A stretch of 64,000 nt of DNA from Aquamicrobium sp. (GTDB lineage Bacteria; Pseudomonadota; Alphaproteobacteria; Rhizobiales; Rhizobiaceae): the NCBI RefSeq assembly GCF_023954335.1, contig NZ_JAMLIE010000002.1, positions 558,001-622,000 of the forward strand, given 5' to 3'. Shown here piece after piece: positions 45,606-53,741 of this stretch; within the stretch, counting starts at the first letter, position 1; every line of letters begins with the position of its first letter. Under the pieces are notes generated by a model, which saw nothing but the letters and a program-made list of their open reading frames with translations, was not told the DNA's origin and ran no database searches. The position numbers and the translations under genes are program-made.

Positions 45606-45995
45606 TTATCGCCCGTTCTCGGCCGGCAGCATCGACAGGCTGTGCATCGCCGCCGCGCCTTCGGTGGCGATGACCGAGATTTCCTCGAACAGCAGCGCGA
45701 GCTCGGCATAGACGCTGCGGTCGGGCTCGTTGACCATCAGGTGGTCGACCTCCTGCAGGAAATCGAGGATCGCCTTGATCCGCTCGCGGTGCTGGCGGGC
45801 AAGGACGAGGTGCTGGCGCATGGTGCGCTGCTGCTCGAGCGCGGCGAAGCGGCCGAGCGCTTCGTCGAGCCGGGCGCGGCACTCGCAATCCAGCTCGACA
45901 TTGTCGATGACGCTGCGGATGCGGCGGATCACCGCCGCGTCGCGCGGCTCCTCGGGCGCGGGGTGGGGATGGTGGTAGGGCATCGCTGACACCAT
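45606..45995 (-). CDS. Unknown helical protein at the end of the ubiTUV operon
   Basis: A 129-residue protein, fully helical by eye, beginning with a His/Pro-rich segment (MPYHHPHPAPEEPRD) and containing one CEC pair in VELDCECRARLDEALGRF. No family was recognised. The start at 45995 is chosen because GGAG sits eight bases upstream. It begins 13 bp after ubiV on the same strand, so it is probably the last gene of the DUF6455-ubiT-ubiU-ubiV transcript. A metal-binding or accessory role in anaerobic quinone synthesis can only be inferred from position. Confidence 0.7.
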   Translation of the reverse strand: MVSAMPYHHPHPAPEEPRDAAVIRRIRSVIDNVELDCECRARLDEALGRFAALEQQRTMRQHLVLARQHRERIKAILDFLQEVDHLMVNEPDRSVYAELALLFEEISVIATEGAAAMHSLSMLPAENGR

Positions 45996-46008
45996 GTCGT
46001 GCGCTCCG

Positions 46009-46911
46009 TCAGTCCACCGTCGCCGCCGTCATCCAGCCCGGCCTGGCATGGACGTAGCCCTCGACCATCTCGCCCGGCAGGTCGAGGCCGGCCAGCGTGG
46101 CGCGCACCGCGCCGGGCTCCTCCTCGCCGTCGAGAAGGGCGCGGTAGGCTTCAGCGACCCTGACCATGTCGCAGGTGTGGGGCGAAAGCCGCAGCCGGGC
46201 GATCCTGTGCGCGGCGAGCGTTTCCGGCGTCGGGCAGAACGCCTGCACCTGGTTGGACAGGGTCTGCACCCCGTTGATGGCGAGGAAGGCCTGATCGTCG
46301 AGCGTGTCGACGGCGAGGCCGTCCGGGTCCTTCTCGCAGGTGAACTGGCACGAATCCTTGTGAAGGCCATGCAGCCGCGCGTGATAGCAGCGGCCGGAAA
46401 TGGCGAGGGGCAGCCGGCCGAAGGCGAAGATCTCGAACTCGATCTCCGGGCAGGCGGCGGCCATGGCGCCGATCGCCGCCAACGACAGCTCGACCGGCGG
46501 GCAGATGGCGCGCGCGCCGCGCCCTGCCAGGAACTGCGCCGTCGCCTCGTTGTAGACGTTGAGGAACGGCCCGGTGACGAAGGGCTGGCCCGCGCGCGCG
46601 GGCAGGGCGGTGATGTCGTTGACCTCGACCAGCCGCTCGTCGCCGCACAGATCGGCGACCGAGCGCCGCTCGCGCACCGTCGCCGGGGCGGCGAGCGTCG
46701 ACAGCACGACCTCCTTGCCGGCGCGCTCCAGCCGCTCGATCACGTCTGGCCAGCACGGATCGGAGAACGGCATGCGCTTGCCGCACACCACCTCGCCGAC
46801 ATGGACGCGTCCGACGGGCGCTTCGTCGGCGATGCGGCGGTAGAAATCGAGCAGCCGCTCGGCCGGCCAGTGGAACAGGACAGGGCCGAGGGTCAGCGAA
46901 ACGTTGGTCAT
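46009..46911 (-). CDS. ubiV: UbiV, O2-independent ubiquinone hydroxylation protein
   Basis: A 300-residue peptidase-U32-like protein. Four cysteines match the [4Fe-4S] ligands of E. coli UbiV in spacing: C43 (VVCGKR), C175, C188 and C192 (GRCYHARLHGLHKDSCQFTC). UbiV and UbiU form a complex that hydroxylates the quinone ring without O2, using prephenate as oxygen donor. A strong GGAGGTG lies inside the end of ubiU, four bases before which ubiU stops, so the genes are coupled. It sits beside the nos cluster, which fits ubiquinone need in N2O respiration. Confidence 0.94.
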   Translation of the reverse strand: MTNVSLTLGPVLFHWPAERLLDFYRRIADEAPVGRVHVGEVVCGKRMPFSDPCWPDVIERLERAGKEVVLSTLAAPATVRERRSVADLCGDERLVEVNDITALPARAGQPFVTGPFLNVYNEATAQFLAGRGARAICPPVELSLAAIGAMAAACPEIEFEIFAFGRLPLAISGRCYHARLHGLHKDSCQFTCEKDPDGLAVDTLDDQAFLAINGVQTLSNQVQAFCPTPETLAAHRIARLRLSPHTCDMVRVAEAYRALLDGEEEPGAVRATLAGLDLPGEMVEGYVHARPGWMTAATVD

Positions 46912-46915
46912 GGCA

Positions 46916-47920
46916 TCACCTCCAGACCTTGCGGTAGGCCCCGGCGGTCTGGCGCCCGCCCTCCGACTGGCCGGCGAGGATGCGGTCGATCTCGACGGCG
47001 TCGCCGCCCGCCTCGACCGCGTCGACGGCGCGGCGGAAGGCGCGCACCACCTCGCTGACATAGCCCTTGCCGCGCTGGCGGCCCTCGATCTTCAGCGCGG
47101 TGATGCCGGCCTTCTTCAGCCCCTCGATCAGGCTGCCGGCGTTGAGACTGACCGGCTCCTCGAACAGATACGAGGTCTTGCCGCCGGCGTTGAAGCGGCC
47201 CTTGCACAGCGTGGGGTAGCCGGTCGGCTCGCCCGGCGCGTAGCGGTCGATGGTGAAGCCGGAGAGCTTCGCCGCCATGCCCTTGCCGTCCTCGTCATAG
47301 GTGACGGCTTCCGGCGGCGAGCAGACGCCGTTGAGGTTCGGCGACTTGCCGGTGGCGTAGGAGGACAGGTAGCAGCGCCCCTCGACCATGACGCACAGGC
47401 CGCCGAAGACGAAGGCTTCGGTCTCGACGTCGATATTCTTGTTGAGCGCGGTGATCTCCGGCACCGACAGGACGCGGGGGATGACGACGCGGCGCACGCC
47501 GAAGGTCTCGGCATAGAAGCGGATCGCCTCCGGCGTCGCGGCGGCGGCCTGCACGGAAAGGTGGAGGCGAATGGCGTCCTTGTGGTTCGTCGCGACATGG
47601 TCGAGCACGGCGATGTCGCCGGCGATGATCGCGTCGGCCCCGCAGCGGACGGCGGTGTCGGCGGCGTTGCGCCACAGATCGACGTCGCCGACGCGGGCGA
47701 AGGTGTTGATGGCGACGAGGACCCTGGTGCCGCGGTCGTGGGCGAAGCGCACGCCCTCGGCCAGCTCCTGCGCCGAGAAGTTGAGGCCCGGGAAGTTGCG
47801 GGCATTGGTCTCGTCGCGGAAGCCGCAATAGACGGCGTCCGCGCCCGCCTCGACCGCGGCGCGAAGCGTCGACGGCGTGCCGGCAGGGCAGACGAGCTCC
47901 ATGCGCGCGGGGGCGGTCAT
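46916..47920 (-). CDS. ubiU: UbiU, O2-independent ubiquinone hydroxylation protein
   Basis: A 334-residue peptidase-U32 family protein. ELVCPAGTPSTLRAAVEAGADAVYCG opens it, and C176, C183, C200 and C239 (GGLCVMVEGRCYLSSYATG.., NGVCSPPE, TLCKGRF) have exactly the spacing of the four cluster ligands of E. coli UbiU. It acts with UbiV as an Fe-S hydroxylase in anaerobic ubiquinone synthesis. Its start overlaps the ubiT stop by four bases and ubiV follows after four bases. The Cys signature distinguishes it from U32 collagenase-like and RlhA proteins. Confidence 0.95.
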   Translation of the reverse strand: MTAPARMELVCPAGTPSTLRAAVEAGADAVYCGFRDETNARNFPGLNFSAQELAEGVRFAHDRGTRVLVAINTFARVGDVDLWRNAADTAVRCGADAIIAGDIAVLDHVATNHKDAIRLHLSVQAAAATPEAIRFYAETFGVRRVVIPRVLSVPEITALNKNIDVETEAFVFGGLCVMVEGRCYLSSYATGKSPNLNGVCSPPEAVTYDEDGKGMAAKLSGFTIDRYAPGEPTGYPTLCKGRFNAGGKTSYLFEEPVSLNAGSLIEGLKKAGITALKIEGRQRGKGYVSEVVRAFRRAVDAVEAGGDAVEIDRILAGQSEGGRQTAGAYRKVWR

Positions 47921-48456
47921 GACCGTGCCTCCACCGTTGCCGGCGTCGACGTGGCGGCGGCGAAGCGGCGCGCCACGTCGAGGCCGCCGAGGATGCCGGC
48001 GTCGGCCAGCCGGCCGAGCGTGCCGGACAGGCCGATCAGGTCGGCCGGCGTCAGCTCCGCGTCCTCGATGGCGTTGCGCAGCGCCAGCACCGCCTCGGTG
48101 CGGCCGCTGATCGAGATCACGCGGTTGAAGAACAGGGCATCACCGTCCTGCGTGCCGTCGAGCAGCGCCAGCAGCGTCAGGATCGGACCGCGGATGACGA
48201 CCGGGCAATCTTGCGTCTCGTCCTTGCCCGTGGCCTTCACCGTGGCCCGCTCGCCGTCCGGCACGACGACGAAGGAAAAGGCGAGATCGACCGGGTCGAT
48301 GAGGAAGCGCTCGCGCGAGAATTCGCCCAGCCGGTCGAACAGGCCCGGCCGCCGCCGCGCCAGCGCGCGCAGCGAAAGGGTGAGCGCCGGGCCGAGCGGC
48401 AGGCCGGCGAAGGCGGGGAACAGTTGGCGGACGAAGGCCGGGAGCTTGGCTTCCAT
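47917..48456 (-). CDS. ubiT: UbiT, SCP2-domain lipid carrier for anaerobic ubiquinone synthesis
   Basis: A 179-residue SCP2/sterol-carrier-like protein, the anaerobic counterpart of UbiJ, which presents prenylated quinone precursors to the enzymes. A helical N-terminal segment (AFVRQLFPAFAGLPLGPALTLSLRAL) is followed by the SCP2 core (LIDPVDLAFSFVVVPDGERATVKA, PVVIRGPILTLLALLDGTQDGDALFFNRVISISG). GRTE..LALRNAIEDAEL matches UbiT. It overlaps ubiU by four bases and follows the DUF6455 gene by 20 bp. Confidence 0.93.
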   Translation of the reverse strand: MEAKLPAFVRQLFPAFAGLPLGPALTLSLRALARRRPGLFDRLGEFSRERFLIDPVDLAFSFVVVPDGERATVKATGKDETQDCPVVIRGPILTLLALLDGTQDGDALFFNRVISISGRTEAVLALRNAIEDAELTPADLIGLSGTLGRLADAGILGGLDVARRFAAATSTPATVEARS

Positions 48457-48476
48457 GTTTTATGCTCTTGTCTTTT

Positions 48477-48932
48477 CTATGCTTTTCGGGTCGGTCCGGG
48501 CGCGCCTACCCTGAGGTGCCGGCCGGAGGCGATCCGGGCGAGGCTCTCGCTGACGGGGCAGTAATGGCGGTAGCGGCGGGCGAAATCGCCGGTGCCGAGG
48601 TCGCGCCGGCAGCGGCTGCGCGCATCGCAGGCGCGGCAGACGGAGCGCATTTCCATGAGCCAGAGGCTTTCGCGCTCGGCGAAGTCGTCGCCGTCGATGC
48701 CGAGCGAGAGCATGGCGCGGGCGAGCAGCTCGCCGGAGGCGGCGAAGGCGCGGCCGGATGCGGCGGGGCGCGCGTTCTTCCCGCTCACTGTGAGCCCGAC
48801 ACCGCCCGCAGGCCCCTCAACGTCCATCGACTGCCCATCCTTCGCCGTCGCCGTCCCGCGCCGATCTTCCTCGGGCGGGGCGGCAGCCGGACGCCAGAGC
48901 GCCAGAAGCCGGCCGAACAGGTGCCGGACCAT
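48477..48932 (-). CDS. DUF6455 family protein, first gene of the ubiTUV operon
   Basis: A 151-residue protein with GGAGG seven bases before ATG 48932. Residues 1-75 are a basic, Pro/Ala-rich, poorly conserved-looking region. The C-terminal half carries the DUF6455 pattern: LLARAMLSLGIDGDDF.., then VCRACDARSRCRRDL and YRHYCPVSESLARI, that is four Cys (C-x2-C-x5-C and a distal CP). This could bind Zn or an Fe-S cluster. It opens the operon below a perfect NnrR-type box and is the most likely unrecognised partner of UbiTUV. Function unknown; family call is from memory of its Cys pattern. Confidence 0.78.
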   Translation of the reverse strand: MVRHLFGRLLALWRPAAAPPEEDRRGTATAKDGQSMDVEGPAGGVGLTVSGKNARPAASGRAFAASGELLARAMLSLGIDGDDFAERESLWLMEMRSVCRACDARSRCRRDLGTGDFARRYRHYCPVSESLARIASGRHLRVGAPGPTRKA

Positions 48933-48987
48933 GCCATCGCCTCCCTGCGCCGTTGCGAAAAAGCCTAGTCGCCGGTCCCCCTGGTTT

Positions 48988-49005
48988 CTTTGCGATATCG
49001 CAAAG
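48988..49005. promoter_or_regulatory. Perfect NnrR/FNR-family palindrome CTTTGCGATATCGCAAAG
   Basis: An 18-bp perfect palindrome with core TTGCG-ATAT-CGCAA (48990-49003), in the 120-bp divergent region between the DUF6455-ubiTUV operon and the UbiD gene. In both directions a -10-like hexamer lies 22 bp from the core (TAGGCT on the minus strand, CATGAT at 49026-49031 on the plus strand), the spacing of a class II FNR-type promoter. One bound dimer could activate both units. Confidence 0.82.
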
Positions 49006-49052
49006 AGTTCCCTTTTCCGCTGTGCCATGATGCCGCTCATATCGAGCCGACC

Positions 49053-50558
49053 ATGCATCAACGCCTTCTGCCGCCTTTTTCCGATCTCGGCTCGTTTCTC
49101 TCCCACCTCTCCGGGGCGGGGGAGGTACGCGAGGTCGGAGCCCCGGTGTCGATGCATCTGGAAATCACCGAGCTTCACCGGCAGGTGATCGCAGCTGGGG
49201 GGGCTGTGCTGCGACTGACCAGAGCGCTCGACGTCAGGGGCGAGGCGGCGCGCCTTCCCGTCGTGACCAACCTGTTTGGCACGGCGGGGCGCGTCGCCTC
49301 CGGTCTCGGCACTGACCGGGACGGCCTCACCTCTCTCGGCGAGATGATGGCATGGCTGCGCGCACCGAAGCCGCCGCAATCGCTGCGCGAGGCGCGGGCG
49401 CTGCTGCCGGCGGCGAAGGGCGCGCTGCTCGCCCGGCCGAAGGCCGTGCCGCGGCCGCGCGCGTGGCGCGAGGTCGATCCGGATTTCTCGTTCCTTCCCG
49501 TCCAGCATTGCTGGCCGGACGACGCCGGGCCGCTCATCACTTGGCCGATCGTCGTCACCCGCGCGCCGGGCGCGGACGATTTTTCCTCCTACAATCTCGG
49601 CGTCTATCGCATGCAGGTGCTCGACGGGGCGCGGGCGATCATGCGCTGGCTGCCGATGCGCGGCGGCGCGGCGCATCATCGCCAATGGCAGGCCGGGGGG
49701 CAGGCGAAAGGCGAGGACATGCCGGTCGCGGTCGTCATCGGCGCCGACCCGGCGACGATGATCTCGGCGGTGATGCCGGCGCCCGAAGGCGTCAGCGAGC
49801 TGGCGCTCGCCGGCATGATCAACGGGAGGCGGGCGGCGCTCGCGCCCTGCGCGTCCATTCCGCTCCATGTGCCGGCCGGTGCCGAGATCGTGCTCGAGGG
49901 AACCGTCTCGCCGCACGAGACCGCGCTCGAAGGGCCGTTCGGCGACCATACCGGCTATTACAACGCGCCCGCGTATTATCCGGTCTTCACCCTGAAGCGC
50001 CTGTTCGTGCGCGAGGGCGCCCATTACCTCACCACCTTCACCGGCCGCGCGCCGGACGAGCCCTCCGTGCTGGGGGAGGCGCTGCTCGACGTCTTCAAGC
50101 CGCTGCTGCGCCAGCAGCTTCCCGAGATCGTCGACGTCTGGCTGCCGCCGGAGGCGAGCTCCTACCGCATCGCGGTCATTGCCATCGACAAGCGCTATCC
50201 GGGGCAGGCGCGGCGCGTGATGATGGGGCTGTGGTCGCTGCTGCCGCAGTTCCAGATGACCAAGATGGTGATCGTGGTCGACGACGACATCGACATCCGC
50301 TCCTGGCCGGACGCGATGTGGGCGCTGGCGACGCGGATGGACCCTGCGCGAGACCTCATGGTGCTGGAGCGCACGCCGGTCGACCAGCTCGACTTCGCCT
50401 CGCCGCTCGAGGGGCTGGGCGGCAAGGTCGGCTTCGACGCCACGCGCAAGATCGGGGCCGAGACCACGCGCGAATGGGGTGTCGAACTGGCGATGCCCGG
50501 CGAGGTCGCGGCGCGGGTCGCGCAGCGCTGGCAGGAATTTTTCCCCGACGGCGGCTAG
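49053..50558 (+). CDS. UbiD-family prenylated-FMN decarboxylase
   Basis: A 501-residue UbiD-type (de)carboxylase. Family segments: VVTNLFGTAGRVASGLG near residue 70, TWPIVVTRAPGADDFSSYNLGVYRMQVLDGARAIMRW (prFMN and metal pocket), GADPATMISAVMPAPEGVSELALAG, TVSPHETALEGPFGDHTGYYNAP with the E..GD catalytic site, and KMVIVVDDDIDIRSWPDAMWALATR. It should remove the carboxyl group of 3-polyprenyl-4-hydroxybenzoate in ubiquinone synthesis. It is divergent from DUF6455-ubiTUV over a perfect NnrR-type box, suggesting an anaerobic isoform. UbiX, needed for the cofactor, is not in this window. Confidence 0.93.
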   Translation: MHQRLLPPFSDLGSFLSHLSGAGEVREVGAPVSMHLEITELHRQVIAAGGAVLRLTRALDVRGEAARLPVVTNLFGTAGRVASGLGTDRDGLTSLGEMMAWLRAPKPPQSLREARALLPAAKGALLARPKAVPRPRAWREVDPDFSFLPVQHCWPDDAGPLITWPIVVTRAPGADDFSSYNLGVYRMQVLDGARAIMRWLPMRGGAAHHRQWQAGGQAKGEDMPVAVVIGADPATMISAVMPAPEGVSELALAGMINGRRAALAPCASIPLHVPAGAEIVLEGTVSPHETALEGPFGDHTGYYNAPAYYPVFTLKRLFVREGAHYLTTFTGRAPDEPSVLGEALLDVFKPLLRQQLPEIVDVWLPPEASSYRIAVIAIDKRYPGQARRVMMGLWSLLPQFQMTKMVIVVDDDIDIRSWPDAMWALATRMDPARDLMVLERTPVDQLDFASPLEGLGGKVGFDATRKIGAETTREWGVELAMPGEVAARVAQRWQEFFPDGG

Positions 50559-50789
50559 ACGGGCGGGGAAAAACACCTGCCGCAACGGAAGCAAAGGGCA
50601 GCGTTTGTCACAGGCAGATGCGCGACTCTACTGTCCGGTTGCATGCCTCTGCTTGACAGGGCGCATGATGAGGCGGAAAAGCAGGCAACGAAACTGGCTC
50701 GGCCCCACCGGTTTGCCGGGAGGATTAGCCGAAAGCCATGTCGGGCGGGTTTCGCAATCCTTTTGCGCCTATTGGGAGGTATCCAGAAC

Positions 50790-51785
50790 ATGCAGCAGTT
50801 CCTGAAGCATTTTGCGCCGGCGGCGGCAGCCGTGGCGTTTTCCTTCGCGGCCTTCACCGGCGCGGCGAGCGCCCAGCAGGAGATCAAGCTCGGCTACGCG
50901 CTGGCGACCACGTCGCATTACGGCGTCGCCGCGACCAAGTGGCAGGAAGTGGTCGAGGCCGAGACCGACGGCCGCTTCGTGTTCCGCCATTTCCCGTCCT
51001 CGGGCCTCGGCGGCGAGCGCGAGGTGATCGAGGGGTTGCAGATCGGCACCGTCGAGGCGACCATCGTCTCCTCGGGAACGCTGTCGAACTTCGTGCCGGA
51101 GACCGGCGTGTTCGACATCCCCTTCCTGTTCCGTGACCTCAAGCACGCCCGCACCGTGCTCGACGGCCCGATCGGCCAGGACATCCTCGCCAAGTTCGAG
51201 TCGGCCGGCCTCGTCGCGCTGGCCTGGGGCGAGCAGGGCTTCCGCCATATCACCAACAACCGCAACGCCATCGCCGCGCCCGCCGACGTCGCCGGCCTGA
51301 AGCTGCGCACGATGGAGAATCCGATCCACATCACCGCCTTCCAGACGCTGGGCGCGGCGCCGACGCCGATGGCGTGGCCGGAAGTGATCGGCGCGCTGGA
51401 GCAGGGCACCATCGACGGCCAGGAGAACCCGCTCTCGGTCATCACCTCGGCCAAGCTCTCCGAGGTGCAGAAGTACCTGACCGTTTCCGGCCACGTCTAT
51501 TCGCCGGCGATGCTGCTCGTCGCGCCGGACTTCTGGAACGGCCTGTCCGACGAGGACAAGGAAGTGTTCAAGAAGGCGGCCGCCGAGGCGGTCGTCGCCA
51601 TGCGCGGCTTCGTCGACAATGCCGAGAGTTCCGGCGTCGAGCAGCTCAAGGCCGCGGGCATGGATGTGGGCGAGCTGTCGAGCGAGCAGAAGGCCGCTTT
51701 CCAGGAGGCGCTCGCCCCGGCCTACGAGCAGTACTACAACACCTACGGCAAGGATCTGATCGACCAGATCATCGCGACCGAATAA
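50790..51785 (+). CDS. TRAP transporter solute-binding protein DctP
   Basis: A 331-residue periplasmic binding protein (TRAP DctP family). Signal peptide to ASA (about residue 28), then QEIKLGYALATTSHYGVAATKWQEVVE and the family carboxylate-binding Arg region FRHITNNRNAIAAPADVAGLKLRTMENPIHITAFQTLGA, followed by EQGTIDGQENPLSVI. GGGAGG precedes ATG 50790. The ligand is probably a C4-dicarboxylate or other organic acid. dctQ follows 115 bp later, with an intervening hairpin, and then a damaged dctM. Confidence 0.94.
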   Translation: MQQFLKHFAPAAAAVAFSFAAFTGAASAQQEIKLGYALATTSHYGVAATKWQEVVEAETDGRFVFRHFPSSGLGGEREVIEGLQIGTVEATIVSSGTLSNFVPETGVFDIPFLFRDLKHARTVLDGPIGQDILAKFESAGLVALAWGEQGFRHITNNRNAIAAPADVAGLKLRTMENPIHITAFQTLGAAPTPMAWPEVIGALEQGTIDGQENPLSVITSAKLSEVQKYLTVSGHVYSPAMLLVAPDFWNGLSDEDKEVFKKAAAEAVVAMRGFVDNAESSGVEQLKAAGMDVGELSSEQKAAFQEALAPAYEQYYNTYGKDLIDQIIATE

Positions 51786-51818
51786 GCCGCGACGCCGGAC
51801 AATCCGGTGACCGAACGA

Positions 51819-51849
51819 GCCGGCGGGGCCAGCCCCTGCCGGCTTCTTT
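51819..51849 (+). terminator. Attenuator-like hairpin between dctP and dctQ
   Basis: Stem GCCGGCGGGG pairs with CCCC-T-GCCGGC (51819-51828, 51833-51843) around CCAG, followed by TTCTTT. Such partial terminators usually raise binding-protein output relative to the membrane subunits. Confidence 0.6.
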
Positions 51850-51900
51850 CCCTGACGGGACAAGGCAGGGGCCCTGAAAGGCAAGGCAGGGGATAGGATC

Positions 51901-52419
51901 ATGAACAAAGTCGAGAACGCCTTCGTCGAGCTGAACAAATGGGCGCTCATCCTGCTTCTCGGCGCGATGTCGTGCATCGTCTTCACCAATGTGGCGCTGC
52001 GCTACACGACGAACTACTCGATCCCGTGGGCCGAGGAAGTCGCGCGCTACATGATGGTGTGGATGACCTTCCTCGGCGCCGGCCTGACGCTGCGCTACGG
52101 CGGCCATGTCGCCATCACCAATGTGATGGACGGGCTGGCGCCGCGCGCCCAGCGCATCCTGAGAGCCGTCATTGCGCTCTCGCTGTTCGCCTTCTTCGCG
52201 GTCATGATCTGGGTCGGCTACAATTACGCGATGCGCATGCGCTTCCAGCTGACGCCGGCGACGCGGATACCGTTCAGCTACATCTACGCGGCGATCCCGG
52301 TGGGCTTTGCGCTGCTGGCGATCCACCTTCTGTTGATCGTGCGCGGCTACGTGGCGGAGAACCGCTTCAAGGAAGCGGCCGACGTGCCCGGCGACATCGC
52401 CGGCAGCCTGAGCGCCTGA
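51901..52419 (+). CDS. TRAP transporter small permease DctQ
   Basis: A 172-residue four-helix membrane protein. FVELNKWALILLLGAMSCIVFTNVALRYTTNYSIPWAEEVARYMMVWMTFLGAGLTLRYGGHVAITNVMDGL (residues 9-80) carries the DctQ pattern NVxxRY and SIPWAEEVARYxxxW. Helices 3 and 4 end in GYVAENRFKE. It associates with DctM to form the membrane part of the carrier. The next gene, dctM, begins 33 bp later but is interrupted. Confidence 0.95.
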   Translation: MNKVENAFVELNKWALILLLGAMSCIVFTNVALRYTTNYSIPWAEEVARYMMVWMTFLGAGLTLRYGGHVAITNVMDGLAPRAQRILRAVIALSLFAFFAVMIWVGYNYAMRMRFQLTPATRIPFSYIYAAIPVGFALLAIHLLLIVRGYVAENRFKEAADVPGDIAGSLSA

Positions 52420-52452
52420 GCGCTTGAGTAAGAACGCATCGAGGGGACGCGC

Positions 52453-53731
52453 GTGGCCTGGATACTCTTCATCACCTTCGTGATCCTGCTGGCGGCGGGC
52501 TTTCCCGTCGCCTTCACGCTGGCGATCTCCGCCTTCGTCGCGGTCGCGCTCGGCAGCTCCTATCCCTATCTCGTCGTCGTCAGCGAGATGTTCTCCGGCC
52601 TCGACTCGTTCCCGCTGATGGCGGTGCTGTTCTTCATCCTCGCCGCCGAGCTGATGACCGGCGGGGCGATGACCCATGTGCTCCTGCGCTTCGCCTCGCA
52701 GTTCGTCGGCCACCTGCGCGGCGGGCTGGGCTATGCCAACGTCATCTCGGCGGCGCTGTTCTCCGGGATTTCCGGCTCGGCGCTGGCCGACGCGGCCGGC
52801 CCCGCGCGATGATGATCCGCATGATGGAGAAGTCCGGCTACGACAAGTCCTATGCCGGGCGCTGACCGCCTCGGCGGCGGTGATGGGGCCGATCATCCCG
52901 CCCTCGATCATCATGATCACCACGCGCTCCAGGTCGAGCAGGTGTCCGTCGGGGCGCTGTTCATCGCCGGCATGGTGCCGGGCATCGTCATCGCGCTCGC
53001 CCTCTCGGCCGCCAACTTCGTCGTCCTGCGCAAGCGCAACTATCGCGGCGAGGCCGAGCGGCCGTCCGGCCGCGAGATGGTGAAGACGACGTTCCACGCC
53101 CTGCCGGCGCTGCTCTTGATCGTCATCATCATCGGCGGCATCCGCGCCGGCGTGTTCACGCCGACCGAGGCCTCGGTGGTGGCGATCTTCTACGCGCTCG
53201 CCTGCGGCATGTTCCTCTACCGCTCGCTCAAGCTGCGCGACATCCCGGCGATCATCTTCCGCGCGGCGCTGATCTCGATCGCGGTGCTGATCATCCTCGC
53301 CGCCGCCCGCGCCTTCGCCTGGGTTCTGATCATCGAGAGCGTGCCGCAGCAGCTCGCCGAGACCATCGTCTCGGCAGCTCAGCCCGCTCGTCTTCCTGCT
53401 GGCGGTCAACCTGCTCCTCCTCGTCTTCGGCCTGTTCATGGACCCGCTGCCGGGGGTGATGGTGCTGGTGCCGATCCTCGCGCCCATCGCCCACTCGCTC
53501 GGCATCGACCCGATCCACTTCGCCATGGTGGTGATCCTGAACCTGACCATCGGCCTGGTCACGCCGCCGGTCGGGGCGCTGCTGTTCGTCGTCTCCTCGG
53601 CCGTCAAGCTCAGGGTCGGAGACATCATCCGCGAAATGCCCCCCTTCTTCATCGCCCACATCATCGTCCTCGCCCTCATCACCTTCATCCCGGCACTCTC
53701 AACCTGGCTGCCAAGGGTCTCGGGTTTCTGA
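52453..53731 (+). pseudogene. TRAP transporter large permease DctM, interrupted by four apparent frameshifts
   Basis: The whole DctM sequence is present but in five reading-frame pieces. From GTG 52453 the frame reads to ADAAGPAR and stops at 52812, where homologues continue AGP..MMIRMMEKSGYDK in another frame. That piece stops at YAGR (about 52863), where ALTASAAVMGPIIPPSIIM resumes in a third. Near 52920 the frame shifts again to HALQVEQVSVGALFIAGMVP, which runs to ETIVS (about 53375). From there QLSPLVFLLAVN through PALSTWLPRVSGF to 53731 is in yet another frame. The first three shifts fit single-base losses within about 120 bp. Either this is a recent pseudogene, or the sequence has base-calling errors in GC-rich runs. 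The transporter would be inactive if the shifts are real. Confidence 0.85.
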
Positions 53732-53741
53732 GGGACGAGGA

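Noticed and set aside
52453..52812. Separate small genes for the dctM pieces (also 52852-53781 and 53438-53731)
   Set aside because: Together they rebuild one continuous DctM sequence, so they are fragments of a single frameshifted gene.
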